DNA of 64,000 nucleotides from Streptosporangiaceae bacterium (GCA_025964695.1 JAOPYK010000012.1:25570-89569), one strand, 5' to 3'. Positions 45,939 through 55,687 are shown, numbered from the stretch's first letter. Made by a program: numbers and translations. Notes: generated from the letters alone by a model not told the origin.

Positions 45939-47017
45939 AAGGGGCCCGCCGCCGAGCCGTCCTGGAAGGTCCGCAGGCCGCCGGGTCGCAGCCGTACCCC
46001 GATCTCGTCACCCGCGACGGGCTGGACGGGCAGCTCGGCCGGAACGGCGCTGACGACGAGCGGTTCGGCGCAGCCGGGTACCGACACGCTCAACCGCAGC
46101 CGTGCCCCCTGGTAGACGGCCGCGGTGACCGTTCCCATGACCGAACCGGCGACGGAACCGCTGACCGGACCTGTGGCCGGACCGGTGTCCCCGGGCCGGG
46201 ACAGCAGGAAGTCCTCCGGCCGGATCACCGTGGTCCCGTCGGGGAGGCCGTCCGCCGGAAGTCCGAGCCCCTCGATGCGGCCGGACCGTACGGGCAGCAG
46301 GTTGGCCTCGCCGAGGAAGCGCGCCACGAACGTGGTGGCGGGCCGGCGGTAGACCTCCTCGGGTGTGCCGACCTGCTCGATGCGCCCGTTGTTCATGATC
46401 GCCACCAGGTCGGACATCGACAGCGCCTCGACCTGGTCGTGGGTGACGGCCACCGTGGTGGTGCCGGTCTCCCGCTGGATGCGCTTCAGCTCGATCTGCA
46501 TCGCCTCGCGCAACTGCTTGTCGAGCGCGGCGAGCGGCTCATCCAGCAGGAGCAGGGCGGGGGAGAAGACCAGCGCGCGGGCCAGCCCGATCCGTTGCTG
46601 CTGGCCGCCGCTCAGCGACCGGACGGACCGGGGGCCCGCATCGGGGAGGTGCACGAGCTCCAGCACCCGGGCTACCAGCTCCTTGCGCCGGTTCTTCGGG
46701 ACCTTCCGGGCGAGCAGCGGAAACTCGATGTTCCGCGCGACGGACAGGTGCGGGAACAGCGCGTAGTTCTGGAATAGGAACCCGATGTCCCGCTTGCCGG
46801 GCGGCAGCTTGCCGATGGCACGACCGTCCAGGAGCACCTGTCCCGAGGTGGCGTCCGCGAATCCCGCCAGCACGTTGAGGGTCGTGGTCTTGCCGCTGCC
46901 GCTGGGGCCCAGCAGGGTGACGAACGATCCCGCGGGGACCGTGAGGGTCACCTGATCGAGGATCTTGTTCCCGGACAGGTGGACGGTGAGCCCGTCGATG
47001 GTGACGGCCACGCTCAA
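45935..47017 (-). CDS. Polyamine-type ABC transporter, ATP-binding protein (PotA/YdcT-like)
   Basis: A 360-residue ATPase with Walker A GPSGSGKT, Q-loop FLFQNYALFPHLSV, signature SLSGGQQQRIGLARAL, Walker B LLLLDEPLAALD and switch VAVTHDQVEAL. A TOBE domain covers about 270-355. TTG 47017 has GAGGAGG five bases upstream and overlaps the permease stop; GTG 47011 is an alternative. The TOBE region contains a serine/glycine/proline-rich loop. It energises the importer formed with the next three genes. Confidence 0.92.
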   Translation of the reverse strand: MSVAVTIDGLTVHLSGNKILDQVTLTVPAGSFVTLLGPSGSGKTTTLNVLAGFADATSGQVLLDGRAIGKLPPGKRDIGFLFQNYALFPHLSVARNIEFPLLARKVPKNRRKELVARVLELVHLPDAGPRSVRSLSGGQQQRIGLARALVFSPALLLLDEPLAALDKQLREAMQIELKRIQRETGTTTVAVTHDQVEALSMSDLVAIMNNGRIEQVGTPEEVYRRPATTFVARFLGEANLLPVRSGRIEGLGLPADGLPDGTTVIRPEDFLLSRPGDTGPATGPVSGSVAGSVMGTVTAAVYQGARLRLSVSVPGCAEPLVVSAVPAELPVQPVAGDEIGVRLRPGGLRTFQDGSAAGPL

Positions 47018-47814
47018 GACTTCCTCCTCGTGCCCGTCAGGACCAGCGAGATTCCCAGCAGGATCACGGCCAGGCCCATGACGAGCGAGCTGACCGCGGC
47101 GATGGCCGGCGAGGCGCTCTGGCTCGCCGACAGCCACAGGTGGGTGGGCAGGGTCTCCTGGCCGGGCGGGCTCAGGTAGTAGGACAGGACGGACTCGTCG
47201 AAGCAGAGACCGAAGGCGAGCACGGTGGCCCCGGCGATGCTCCGCCCGACCAGCGGCAGCTCGATCCGCACCAGCACCGAGGGCCAGCGGTGGCCCAGGC
47301 TCAGCGCGGCCCGCGACACTGCCGGGTCCACCGCGGACAGCCCCGCCGCGACGGTGAGATAGACCATCGGCGTGGCCAGCGCCGCTTGGCCGAGCATCAG
47401 GGTCCTGACCCCGGCCGTGCCGCCGAGGTCCCCGACCGCGAGGTACAGGCCGAGGGCCAGCACCAGCTGGGGGATGACCAGCGGCGCGATCATCGCGGTG
47501 CGCAGGACGCGGCGCAGCCGCCTGGCTCGCCGCAGCGCGAACGCCGCGCTGGTCCCGGCGAGGACGGCCAGCAGAGTCGCGACGGAGGCGACCTTCAGCG
47601 ACTGGGTGAACGAGGCACGCCAGTCCGGGTCGCCGAAGACGTCACTGAACCAGCGGGCGGACAGTCCGGGGGGCGGGAACGTGAGGTATTGGCCGCCGCT
47701 GAGCGCGATCGGCAGGATCACGATCAGCGGGGTGAGCAGGAACAGCGCGATCACGCAGCCGGCGGCGGTGGCCGCCCGGCCGCTGTGGCGCAGGGAGGCG
47801 CGCAGTTCGTCCAT
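47014..47814 (-). CDS. Polyamine-type ABC transporter, permease (PotC/YdcV-like)
   Basis: A 266-residue permease with six membrane segments and the EAA-type loop SRAALSLGHRWPSVLVRIELP. It is the second inner-membrane subunit. The start codon shares one base with the stop of the first permease gene. The usual PotC landmark at the N-terminus, a single membrane segment followed by a substrate loop with YLTFPPPGLSARWF, is present. Confidence 0.92.
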   Translation of the reverse strand: MDELRASLRHSGRAATAAGCVIALFLLTPLIVILPIALSGGQYLTFPPPGLSARWFSDVFGDPDWRASFTQSLKVASVATLLAVLAGTSAAFALRRARRLRRVLRTAMIAPLVIPQLVLALGLYLAVGDLGGTAGVRTLMLGQAALATPMVYLTVAAGLSAVDPAVSRAALSLGHRWPSVLVRIELPLVGRSIAGATVLAFGLCFDESVLSYYLSPPGQETLPTHLWLSASQSASPAIAAVSSLVMGLAVILLGISLVLTGTRRKS

Positions 47815-48677
47815 CAGAGCCGCTCCCACTGCTGGCTGATGCGCAGGAAACGGTCGGCCAGCAGGTAGAGCCCGAGCGTGCCGATCAGCAGGACCAGTCC
47901 CATGGCCGCGGCCCCGCCCAGGTCCTGCAGCCGGCCGAACTGGGTGCCGAGCACGATGGACACCAGCTGGTCCTTCGGCCCGCCCAGGAAGGCGGGGGTG
48001 ACGTAGAACCCGAGGCACATGATGAAGACGATGACCACGCCCGCCGCGGCGCCGGACCGCAGCGCCGGCAGGACGACCGCGCGGAGGGTGAGCAGCTCGC
48101 CCGCGCCCAGGCTGCGTGCGGCGCGCAGCTGCGCGGGGTCGATGGAGCGCAGCCCCGCGTAGATCGGCAGGACCATGTACGGCAGCATGATGTGCACCAT
48201 CGCCGGGACCAGGCCGCCCGTCGTCTGGTAGAGCCCGAGGCCGCCCTTCGAGAGGTGCAGCGCCTTGGCCAGGCCGTCCAGCGCTCCCGCCGGCTGCAGG
48301 GTCAGCACCCAGCCGTAGGTGCGGACCAGCAGCGAGATCCAGAAGCTCAGGAACAGCACCGCGAACAGCGCCCGCCCCAGCCACCTGGGGGCCAGCCCCA
48401 GGGCCAGCGCGAACGCCGTGCCGGCTACCCAGGTACAGGCGGTGACCAGCGCGGACAGCCACAGGGTCCGCCACAGCGCACGCAGGAACAGCTCGCTGTG
48501 GAACGGCGAGGTGAGCATCCCGGTGGGGCCGTGCGCCTTGGCGCCCGCGACGAGCACCGCCGCCAGCGGCCCCAGCAGCCCGATGGTGAGCAGGATCGCC
48601 GGGGGGACGAACAGCCAGCGGGCGCCGCTGCCGTCCCACGGCGATCCCGCCTGGCGCCGCAGGGACGCGACCGTCAT
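47814..48677 (-). CDS. Polyamine-type ABC transporter, permease (PotB/YdcU-like)
   Basis: A 287-residue permease with six membrane segments. The coupling loop reads LRAARSLGAGELLTLRAVVLP, and SFWISLLVRTYGWVLTL is characteristic of PotB-type subunits. The ATG overlaps the binding-protein stop by four bases. Confidence 0.92.
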   Translation of the reverse strand: MTVASLRRQAGSPWDGSGARWLFVPPAILLTIGLLGPLAAVLVAGAKAHGPTGMLTSPFHSELFLRALWRTLWLSALVTACTWVAGTAFALALGLAPRWLGRALFAVLFLSFWISLLVRTYGWVLTLQPAGALDGLAKALHLSKGGLGLYQTTGGLVPAMVHIMLPYMVLPIYAGLRSIDPAQLRAARSLGAGELLTLRAVVLPALRSGAAAGVVIVFIMCLGFYVTPAFLGGPKDQLVSIVLGTQFGRLQDLGGAAAMGLVLLIGTLGLYLLADRFLRISQQWERL

Positions 48678-49792
48678 TTGGCCACCCAGGCGAAGAATTT
48701 CTTGACGTACTCGGCGTCCTGCGCTGCCGCGCTCTCCACGTTGACCTTCAGCTGTTTGGCCAGGTTCTCCGGGGCGCTCGGCTGCTGGGCCCGCTCGGCG
48801 GGGGTCAGCGCGTCGAAGGCCGCCGAGACGGTGGGGCCGAGGAACAGCTTCCTGGCCACCAGCGCCTGCGCCTGCGGCGTCGACATGTAGTCGATGAGGG
48901 CGTTGGCCGCGTCGGCGTGCGGAGCGTGCTGCGGCATCGCGAAGCCGCCCCACGGATAGAGGACCGCGTCCTGGTAGGTCCAGTCCACCGGCTGCCCGTC
49001 GTTCTTGAGCTGGATCATCCGGCTGTTGGCGGTGGCGATCATCGACGCGCTGCCCTGGACTAGATACTGCTGGCCCTGCGCGTACGAGTCGTAGAAGACC
49101 AGGTGGGACTTGATGGTGTCGAGCTTGGCCAGCGCCCGGTCGAAGTCCAGCGGGTAGATCTTGTCCTTGGCCACACCGTCCGCGAGCAGCGCGATCTCGG
49201 CCGTGCCCGCGTAGATCGACTTGGGGAAGGCGCGCTTGCCCGGGAACTTCTTGACGTCGAAGAAGTCGGCCCAGCCGGCCGGGGTGCCGGCGAGCTTGGT
49301 CGACCATCCCATGACCACGCTGTAGGCGTAGCTGCCGGCCGCGTAGTCGCGGTAGGCGGGGTCGACCAGGTCGCAGCGGCGTACCCAGTCGGCCAGCTTG
49401 GCCGGGGGAGTGCCGCCCTTGATCAACGCGGCGATCGAGTAGCCGTCGAAGTCGATCATGTCCCAGGCCGGGTTGGCGGCGGGCACCATCGACACGAACT
49501 TCCCGTAGTCCCAGGAGGCCTGGACCACGCGTGCGGCGGACAGCTTGGTGAAGGGCGCGAACTCCTCCTTCTGCCGGATGTCGTAGGTCTGGCCGCCGAA
49601 ACCGGCCACGACGACCTGTCGGGCGGTCAGTTTCGGCCAGTGCGCGGTCACATCCGCCGGGGCCGCCGCGGTGGCCTTCTTGGACCCGGAGCCGCCACAG
49701 GCGGCCAGGACGGACGGTGCGATGAGGGCGCCGCCTGCGGCAAGCGACAGCCGGGTGACGAACTGGCGGCGGGAGGGGCTCGCACTGGTCAT
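48674..49792 (-). CDS. Polyamine-type ABC transporter, Tat-exported substrate-binding lipoprotein
   Basis: A 372-residue PotD/YdcS-type binding protein. The N-terminus has a twin-arginine motif SRRQFVTRLS and a lipobox VLAAC, so it is exported folded and lipidated. The mature fold contains VVVAGFGGQTYDIRQKEEFA and WDMIDFDGYSIAALIKGG, with Trp/Tyr/Asp residues suited to binding cationic amines. It is first in the minus-strand operon 49792-42151, which links uptake directly to catabolic enzymes. The ligand is not known; a polyamine or quaternary amine is inferred. Confidence 0.9.
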   Translation of the reverse strand: MTSASPSRRQFVTRLSLAAGGALIAPSVLAACGGSGSKKATAAAPADVTAHWPKLTARQVVVAGFGGQTYDIRQKEEFAPFTKLSAARVVQASWDYGKFVSMVPAANPAWDMIDFDGYSIAALIKGGTPPAKLADWVRRCDLVDPAYRDYAAGSYAYSVVMGWSTKLAGTPAGWADFFDVKKFPGKRAFPKSIYAGTAEIALLADGVAKDKIYPLDFDRALAKLDTIKSHLVFYDSYAQGQQYLVQGSASMIATANSRMIQLKNDGQPVDWTYQDAVLYPWGGFAMPQHAPHADAANALIDYMSTPQAQALVARKLFLGPTVSAAFDALTPAERAQQPSAPENLAKQLKVNVESAAAQDAEYVKKFFAWVAK

Positions 49793-49862
49793 AGAGACCT
49801 CCGGTGGGGGCGAACGATGTTTGAGCGATCCAGGGGGAACACCGCTAATAGATGCGTAGGCT

Positions 49863-49874
49863 AGCTATATAGCT
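49863..49874. promoter_or_regulatory. 12-bp AT palindrome AGCTATATAGCT in the divergent control region
   Basis: It lies 71 bases before the binding-protein gene in an unusually AT-rich stretch (49845-49925) of the 225-base gap. The AsnC regulator gene diverges from it on the other side. This is a natural place for an operator for that regulator. Confidence 0.45.
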
Positions 49875-50017
49875 TCCGTAATTGCTGTCTAGAAACAAGA
49901 TCGCTGCAATAATTTACAATTCGGAAACACCTGGTGGCCGGTGGCTGCCAAGCTGATCGCCGGTGGCGGCGCGGAGGCGGCCCCGGCGGGTGGCCACGAT
50001 GAACGGGGAGCGTTCCC

Positions 50018-50953
50018 ATGACCGATCACGAGGTGTCCACGCCGCTACGGCCCCGGCCCGAGATCGACGCGATCGACCTCGCGCTGCTGGCGGAGTTGCG
50101 TCGTGACGGCCGGGCCACCTACGAGGCTTTGTCACGCGCGCTGGGGCTGTCGAGACCGGCCGCCCGCGCGCGGACGCTGCGCCTGCTGGACTCGGGAGTG
50201 GTCCAGGTCGTCGGGGTGGTCCATCCGTCGGTCTTCGGGCTGACGGCCTACGCCCATCTCTCGGTGACCGTGGAGGGCCCGGTGCTCGCGGTGGCGGACC
50301 GGATCGCCGTGTTCGACGACGTCCCCTTCGTGTCGGTGGTCGCGGGCCGCCACTCCCTGGTCGCGGAACTTCGCAGCGCGGACCAGACCGTCCTCGCCGC
50401 GACCATCGGCCGCATCGGGGCCCTGCCCGGCGTGCAGCGGGTCGAGACCTCCGTCTACACCGCGATCCTCAAGGACACCTACTTCCCGCCCGGCCCGTAC
50501 AGTCCCACCGCGCTCGACGAGATCGACCGGCGGCTGCTGGCCTGCCTGCAACGGGACGGCCGGTCGGCGTTCGCGGACCTCGGTGAGGCCGTCGGCCTGT
50601 CCACGAGCGCGGCCCGCACCCGGGTCCTGCGGCTGCTGGAGTCCGGTACGGTCCACATCGGCACCCGGGTCTCGCCCGGGCCGCTCGGCCTGGCGCAGGT
50701 CCTCGGCTTCCAGCTCACCTTCACCGGGCGGCCGGAGGAGGCCGTCGAACGGGTCCGCCAGATGGGCCAGGTGCACTACCTCGCCACCGCGATCGGTCAC
50801 TGTGACGCCGTCGGGACCGCCGTGGGCCACTCGCTCGACGGTCTCCTTCAGCTGCTCGAGGACATCCGCGCGATCCGCGGCGTCCGGTCCGTGGGGTCCT
50901 GGACCCATCTGCGCGTCGTCAAGGAGACCTACGAGTGGCCGCTGGCGCCCTGA
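50018..50953 (+). CDS. Double Lrp/AsnC-type transcriptional regulator
   Basis: A 311-residue protein with two Lrp/AsnC units in tandem. Helix-turn-helix 1 is in DLALLAELRRDGRATYEALSRALGLSRPAARAR; helix-turn-helix 2 is in DRRLLACLQRDGRSAFADLGEAVGLSTSAARTR. Each is followed by a RAM-like ligand domain. Single AsnC proteins are half this length. It diverges from the importer/catabolic operon and probably regulates it in response to an amine or amino acid. Its last 25 bases overlap the 3' end of the convergent ureD gene. Confidence 0.9.
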   Translation: MTDHEVSTPLRPRPEIDAIDLALLAELRRDGRATYEALSRALGLSRPAARARTLRLLDSGVVQVVGVVHPSVFGLTAYAHLSVTVEGPVLAVADRIAVFDDVPFVSVVAGRHSLVAELRSADQTVLAATIGRIGALPGVQRVETSVYTAILKDTYFPPGPYSPTALDEIDRRLLACLQRDGRSAFADLGEAVGLSTSAARTRVLRLLESGTVHIGTRVSPGPLGLAQVLGFQLTFTGRPEEAVERVRQMGQVHYLATAIGHCDAVGTAVGHSLDGLLQLLEDIRAIRGVRSVGSWTHLRVVKETYEWPLAP

Positions 50954-51678
50954 GCGTGCCGGTCCCGGCCCGCCTGCCGTTCGCCGGCGGTCAGCCGGCG
51001 CCGTAGTCGCGCGGAGTCCCCGGCGGTCGCCGAGACCAGCACCCCGGGCCCGGCCAGGGGCAGCACGGCAAGGCCCTCACCGGCGAAGGGTTCCCGCACC
51101 AGGCCGGGCCCGGCCAGGACCACCGACCCGGCAGCCTTCGCGGCTCCCAGCACGGCCCGGCTGCCGTGGATCGCCGGATCGTCCAGCCTCAGCTCATGCC
51201 GGAGCAGGGGGACGCCGCCGACCACCACGTCGATCCGGCTGGTGTGCCGGCCCGGCCGCTCCCGGTGCCGGCCGAGGATGAGCTCCTCGTACCACCGCAG
51301 CGTGGCGCCCTGCGCCAGGGTGACGTCGGCGATCGCGCGGTGATGGCACCCGGCGGCGGCCACCGTCGGCTCGGGCGCGAAGTCCAGATGACCGCCCTCG
51401 CCCACCCGGGCCCGTACGGTGAACCGGGACTCGCCGTCGCCGGGCAGCGTCAGGGTGGTCGCCGCCGAGCGGATCGCCAGCCGCGCTCCCGGACCGACCT
51501 CGAGGTCCAGTTCGAGCTCGTCGCCGCCGAGGGGGCCGGCCGCGGCGCCGACCAGGTAGACGCCGTCGCTGGTCTCGCGTACGGCCAGCGGCCCGTCGGA
51601 ACGCAGCCGGGTCAGCCGCGTCCGCCCGGACGCGTCGCACTCGGCGGTCACCGCGGCGTGGGCGTGATACGTCCTCAC
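50929..51678 (-). CDS. ureD: Urease accessory protein UreD
   Basis: UreD (UreH) binds apo-urease and helps insert nickel with UreF and UreG. The 249-residue protein has the UreD landmarks TRLTRLRSDGPLAVRET, GPLGGDELELDLEVGPGARLAIRSA and LRWYEELILGRH. It closes the urease operon, 67 bases after ureG. It overlaps the convergent AsnC regulator gene by 25 bases at the stop codons. Confidence 0.92.
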   Translation of the reverse strand: MRTYHAHAAVTAECDASGRTRLTRLRSDGPLAVRETSDGVYLVGAAAGPLGGDELELDLEVGPGARLAIRSAATTLTLPGDGESRFTVRARVGEGGHLDFAPEPTVAAAGCHHRAIADVTLAQGATLRWYEELILGRHRERPGRHTSRIDVVVGGVPLLRHELRLDDPAIHGSRAVLGAAKAAGSVVLAGPGLVREPFAGEGLAVLPLAGPGVLVSATAGDSARLRRRLTAGERQAGRDRHAQGASGHS

Positions 51679-51745
51679 GGCCGCGCTCCGGCGCGAGCCG
51701 CCGTCCCGGGTGGCCCGCCGCCCGGTGCGGGCCGCGCCGGGCGGG

Positions 51746-52432
51746 TCATGAGGCGGCCACGGAGGCCTCGTGCTCGTGCGGGTGCGCCTGCCGCAGGATC
51801 TCGCGGACCCAGGCGGTCACCGAGGGCGCCCCGGGAAGTTCCCGCAGCGAGGTGAACGCGACGGGACGGTCCTTGCGCACCTTCGCCGAGTCCCGGGCCA
51901 TCACGTCCAGGTCGGCGCCGACCATCGGGGCCAGGTCGGTCTTGTTGATGACCAGCAGATCCGAGGTGGTCACGCCGGGACCGCCCTTGCGCGGCACCTT
52001 GTCGCCACCGGAGACGTCCAGGACGAAGATCTGCTTGTCCACCAGGCCCCGGCTGAACGTCGCGGTCAGGTTGTCCCCTCCGCTCTCGACGATCACCAGA
52101 TCCAGCGGGCCGAGAGCGTCCTCCAGCGCCTCGACGGCGTCCAGGTTGGCGGAGATGTCGTCGCGGATGGCGGTGTGCGGGCAGCATCCGGTCCGTACGG
52201 CCGCGATGCGCGACTCGTCGAGCACCCCCGCTCGCTTGAGGAAGTCCGCGTCCTCGGTCGTGTAAATGTCGTTGGTGACGACGGCGAGTGCCAGCTCGTC
52301 GCGCAGCGAGCGGCACAGCGCGGCCACCAGGGCCGTCTTGCCGCTGCCGACGGGACCGCCGATGCCCAGCCGCAGCGCCCGGCCGTGCGCCGGAGCGGCG
52401 TGGTGCGGATCAGGGCCGTGGTTTGCTCCCAT
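51746..52432 (-). CDS. ureG: Urease accessory GTPase UreG
   Basis: UreG is a SIMIBI-class GTPase that delivers nickel to urease. The 228-residue protein has the P-loop GPVGSGKT (26-33) and [14 protein letters not shown]. The nickel-binding CPH motif lies in [11 protein letters not shown], followed by [13 protein letters not shown] and the guanine specificity motif NKTD. The N-terminus is His-containing ([10 protein letters not shown]) and could store metal, standing in for UreE, which is absent. Confidence 0.96.
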   Translation of the reverse strand: MGANHGPDPHHAAPAHGRALRLGIGGPVGSGKTALVAALCRSLRDELALAVVTNDIYTTEDADFLKRAGVLDESRIAAVRTGCCPHTAIRDDISANLDAVEALEDALGPLDLVIVESGGDNLTATFSRGLVDKQIFVLDVSGGDKVPRKGGPGVTTSDLLVINKTDLAPMVGADLDVMARDSAKVRKDRPVAFTSLRELPGAPSVTAWVREILRQAHPHEHEASVAAS

Positions 52433-52463
52433 GGGAACCTCCCCCTCGGATTCAGGATGGCAT

Positions 52464-53159
52464 TCAGGATTCGAACAGACGGACGTCCGAGCGGAGATGG
52501 AGCTCGGCGAACAGGTCGAGGATCGGTGCGGACACGGCGGGCAGCCTCGCCCAGTCCTCGTCGGCGTAGTCGGCCGCCTCGGCGGCGACCGAGTCCACGG
52601 TGCGTGCCAGCCCGGCGAGGACGCGCTGCACGGCGAGCGGATCGAGCCCGAGCAGCCGTACGGCGGCGGACGCGGATCCGGTCACCACCCCGTAGGCGGT
52701 GATGACGGCCGCCTGCCCGGGGTCACCGCCCGCGGCGGCGGCGGTGGCGCCCAGCACGATCGGATGGTGCGCCCCGCCGGGGACCGCAGCCCGCAGGGCG
52801 TCGAGGGCGGGGCCGGGCCAGGCTGTACGGGCGGCGCGCAGCAGCGAACGGCCCTGCGCCCGCGAGGCCCGCCGCTGGGCGGGCGAGGGCGTACGCGCGT
52901 CGGCCTCACCGTCCAGCCCCGCCCAGCCCGTACGGCTCGTGCCGTCGCTGTGGGCGTGGGTGCGGGCGTGGTGGCACGCCGCGGCGGCCAGGGCGGCGGC
53001 GACCAGCCCGCTGGTGGCGAGCCGCCCGCGCAGGAAGTCCGCGAGCCCGCCGAGGTCGTCGACGACCCCGGCGGTGGCCGCCGCCTCCAGCCCGCCCGAG
53101 TGGGCGTGCCCCCCGGCCGGCAGCCGGGAGTCCGCGAGCAGCAGCAGCTGGGTGTTCAT
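52464..53159 (-). CDS. ureF: Urease accessory protein UreF
   Basis: UreF links UreD and UreG on the urease. The 231-residue all-helical protein starts [21 protein letters not shown], the UreF hallmark. A histidine-containing [12 protein letters not shown] insert lies near residue 65. The ATG shares a base with the ureC stop. It ends 31 bases before ureG. Confidence 0.93.
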   Translation of the reverse strand: MNTQLLLLADSRLPAGGHAHSGGLEAAATAGVVDDLGGLADFLRGRLATSGLVAAALAAAACHHARTHAHSDGTSRTGWAGLDGEADARTPSPAQRRASRAQGRSLLRAARTAWPGPALDALRAAVPGGAHHPIVLGATAAAAGGDPGQAAVITAYGVVTGSASAAVRLLGLDPLAVQRVLAGLARTVDSVAAEAADYADEDWARLPAVSAPILDLFAELHLRSDVRLFES

Positions 53160-54868
53160 CAGAACAGGAAGTAGCGCTGGGCCATGGGCAGCTCGGTGGC
53201 CGGCGCGGGCTCGACCCGCTCGCCGTCGATCGACACCGTGAAGGTGTCCGGGTCGACCTCGATCCGGGGCAGCGCGTCGTTGAGCGGCATGTCGCGCTTG
53301 CCGAGCCCGCGGGTGTCCTTCACCGGGACCATCCGGCGCCGGACGGCCAGCCGCCCGGCCAGCCCGTCCTCCACGGCGGCGGCGGAGACGAAGTGCACCG
53401 ACGTGCCGGCCGCGACCACCGGGGCCGCTCCCCACATGGGCCGGGGCAGAATCGGCTGGGGGGTCGGGATCGAGGCGTTGGCATCGCCCATCTGCGCCCA
53501 GGCGATCATGCCGCCCTTGATCACGAGGTGCGGGCGGACCCCGAAGAACGCCGGGTCCCAGAGCACCAGATCGGCGAGCTTGCCGACCTCGACCGAGCCG
53601 AGCTCGTCGTCGAGCCCGTGGGCGATCGCCGGGCAGATGGTGTACTTGGCGACGTAGCGGCGAGCCCGCAGGTTGTCGGCCGGCCCCTCCAGCGCACCCC
53701 GGCGCGCCTTCATCACGTGCGCGGTCTGCCAGGTACGGATCACCGTCTCGCCGATCCGGCCCATCGCCTGCGAGTCCGAGCCGATCATCGAGATCGCGCC
53801 CAGGTCGTGCAGGATGTCCTCCGCCGCCATGGTGGTGGGGCGGATCCGCGACTCGGCGAACGCCAGGTCCTCCGGCACCGACGGGTTCAGGTGGTGGCAG
53901 ACCATGAGCATGTCGAGATGCTCGTCGAGGGTGTTCACCGTGTGCGGCCGAGTCGGGTTGGTCGAGGACGGCAGCACGTTGGCGTGGCTCGCGACGGTGA
54001 TGATGTCCGGCGCGTGCCCGCCGCCCGCGCCCTCGGTGTGGTAGGCGTGGATGGACCGGCCGCCGATCGCCTCCAGGGTCGACTCGACGTAACCGGCCTC
54101 GTTGAGGGTGTCGGAGTGCAGTGCCACCTGGACACCGGACGCGTCGGCCACCCGCAGGCAGGCGTCGATCGCCGCGGGCGTGGTGCCCCAGTCCTCGTGC
54201 AGCTTGAACCCGGAGGCGCCGGCCCGGAGCTGCTCCCAGAGCGCCTCCTCGGAGACCGTGTTCCCCTTGCCCAGCAGGGAGACGTTGACGGGCCAGGAGT
54301 CGAGGGCCTCGAGCATCCGGTGCAGGTACCAGGTGCCGGTGACCGTGGTGGCCTTGGTGCCCTCGGCGGGGCCCGTGCCGCCGCCGATGATGGTGGTGAC
54401 GCCCGCGCCGAGCGCCTCCTCCAGCAGCTGCGGGCAGATCAGGTGGACATGGGAGTCCACCGCCCCCGCGGTCAGGATCTTGCCGTTGCCGGCCAGGATC
54501 TCGGTGGACGGGCCGATCACCAGATCGGGGTGGACGCCGTCCATCGTGTCGGGGTTGCCCGCCTTGCCGAGGGCGACGATCCGGCCCTCGCGCACTCCCA
54601 CGTCGGCCTTGACGATCCCCCAGTGGTCCAGGATCACGACTCCGGTGATGACCAGGTCGGGGGCGCCGTCCGCGCGGGTGGTGCGGGCCTGGCCCATGGA
54701 CTCGCGGATGACCTTGCCGCCGCCGAACACCGCCTCGTCACCGGCTCCGGCGCCCCGGCTGCGGTCCTCGGTCACCTCGATGAACAGGTCTGTGTCGGCC
54801 AGCCGGACCCGGTCGCCGGTGGTCGGGCCGTACAGCTCGGCGTAGCGCGCGCGGGACAGGCTAGTCAT
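53159..54868 (-). CDS. ureC: Urease alpha subunit UreC
   Basis: The catalytic subunit hydrolyses urea to ammonia and carbamate. The 569-residue protein has all nickel-site residues: H140 and H142 (DSHVHL), the carbamylated K222 (GFKLHEDWG), H251, H277 and D365 (GSDSQ). The flap residues C324 and H325 are in [16 protein letters not shown] chose ATG 54868 ([21 protein letters not shown]), which overlaps the ureB stop; an open extension upstream is unsupported. Length matches separate-subunit bacterial ureases. Confidence 0.97.
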   Translation of the reverse strand: MTSLSRARYAELYGPTTGDRVRLADTDLFIEVTEDRSRGAGAGDEAVFGGGKVIRESMGQARTTRADGAPDLVITGVVILDHWGIVKADVGVREGRIVALGKAGNPDTMDGVHPDLVIGPSTEILAGNGKILTAGAVDSHVHLICPQLLEEALGAGVTTIIGGGTGPAEGTKATTVTGTWYLHRMLEALDSWPVNVSLLGKGNTVSEEALWEQLRAGASGFKLHEDWGTTPAAIDACLRVADASGVQVALHSDTLNEAGYVESTLEAIGGRSIHAYHTEGAGGGHAPDIITVASHANVLPSSTNPTRPHTVNTLDEHLDMLMVCHHLNPSVPEDLAFAESRIRPTTMAAEDILHDLGAISMIGSDSQAMGRIGETVIRTWQTAHVMKARRGALEGPADNLRARRYVAKYTICPAIAHGLDDELGSVEVGKLADLVLWDPAFFGVRPHLVIKGGMIAWAQMGDANASIPTPQPILPRPMWGAAPVVAAGTSVHFVSAAAVEDGLAGRLAVRRRMVPVKDTRGLGKRDMPLNDALPRIEVDPDTFTVSIDGERVEPAPATELPMAQRYFLF

Positions 54869-55181
54869 CGAGGGCTCCCGAACTCTCCAGGCGCAGGCCC
54901 GGCACGATGCGGTTGCCGGCAAGCGGCACGAGGGACACCTCGCGGGTCATGCCGGGTTCGAACCGGACGGCGGTGCCGGCCGGAACGTCCAGGCGGTGAC
55001 CCCAGGCGGCCGTGCGGTCGAAGTCCAGGGCGGGGTTGGCCGCCGCGAAGTGGTAGTGCGAGCCCACCTGGATGGGGCGGTCGCCGGCGTTGGCGACCGT
55101 CACGCTCACCCGCGGGCGGCCCGGGTTGAGCTCCACCGGCTCCGCGCCCGGGATCACCTCGCCGGGGACGAGGCCGCTCAT
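54861..55181 (-). CDS. ureB: Urease beta subunit UreB
   Basis: A 106-residue structural subunit starting [19 protein letters not shown], with the conserved [18 protein letters not shown] and [17 protein letters not shown]. It overlaps ureA by four bases and ureC by eight. Separate ureA and ureB genes are typical of actinomycetes. Confidence 0.96.
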   Translation of the reverse strand: MSGLVPGEVIPGAEPVELNPGRPRVSVTVANAGDRPIQVGSHYHFAAANPALDFDRTAAWGHRLDVPAGTAVRFEPGMTREVSLVPLAGNRIVPGLRLESSGALDD

Positions 55182-55480
55182 GCGATCGGCCTGTGCACGG
55201 TGACGAGCTTGGTGCCGTCGGGGAAGGTCGCCTCGATCTGCACCGAGTCGAGCATCTCCGGGATCCCCTCCATCACGTCCTCGCGCGTCAGGACGGTGCG
55301 GCCGGACTCCATCAGCTCGGCGACGCTGCGGCCGTCGCGCGCCCCCTCCAGGACGTACGCCGCGATGATCGCGGTCGCCTCGGGGTGATTGAGCCGCAGT
55401 CCGCGCGCCCGGCGTTCCCGCGCGACCTGGGCGGCCACGTAGATGAGCAGGCGTTCCTGCTCGTGAGGAGTGATCAGCAC
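55178..55480 (-). CDS. ureA: Urease gamma subunit UreA
   Basis: A 100-residue subunit starting [26 protein letters not shown], with [21 protein letters not shown] and the terminal [14 protein letters not shown]. The GTG start is first in the operon ureABCFGD. The operon has no ureE. Expression probably starts in the AT-containing region 55500-55580. Confidence 0.96.
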   Translation of the reverse strand: MLITPHEQERLLIYVAAQVARERRARGLRLNHPEATAIIAAYVLEGARDGRSVAELMESGRTVLTREDVMEGIPEMLDSVQIEATFPDGTKLVTVHRPIA

Positions 55481-55530
55481 AGTTGGAGACGCTAATCGCA
55501 GGCCCGGTCATCCTGAACGTCCCGAAAGGT

Positions 55531-55569
55531 GATTTAACCGTTCCGGAACGCGCAGATGGCGGATTTAAC
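55531..55569. promoter_or_regulatory. Palindrome flanked by direct repeats upstream of ureA
   Basis: The perfect palindrome CGTTCCGGAACG (55539-55550) lies between two copies of GATTTAAC (55531-55538 and 55562-55569), which are 31 bases apart, about three helical turns. The block is 51-89 bases before the ureA start. It looks like an operator array, possibly for a nitrogen regulator, but I cannot fit a GlnR box to it. Confidence 0.5.
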
Positions 55570-55632
55570 ACGGTCGTCACACGCTCCACACCGCCGGCGA
55601 CCACCGCGCCCCGGCATACCGGGTCGTTCACC

Positions 55633-55687
55633 CGTCCCGACCGCGTCCCGACCGCGTCCCGACCGCGTCCCCATCTCGTCCCGACCA
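55633..55687. repeat. 11-bp tandem repeat CGTCCCGACCG, five copies
   Basis: Three exact copies and two variants (CGTCCCCATCT and CGTCCCGACCA) lie head to tail between ureA and dnaG. The period matches the array at 37066-37131, though the unit differs. Confidence 0.9.

Noticed and set aside
55500..55580. GlnR box upstream of ureA
   Set aside because: The spacing and sequence of the expected GTnAC/GAAAC half-sites are not met.
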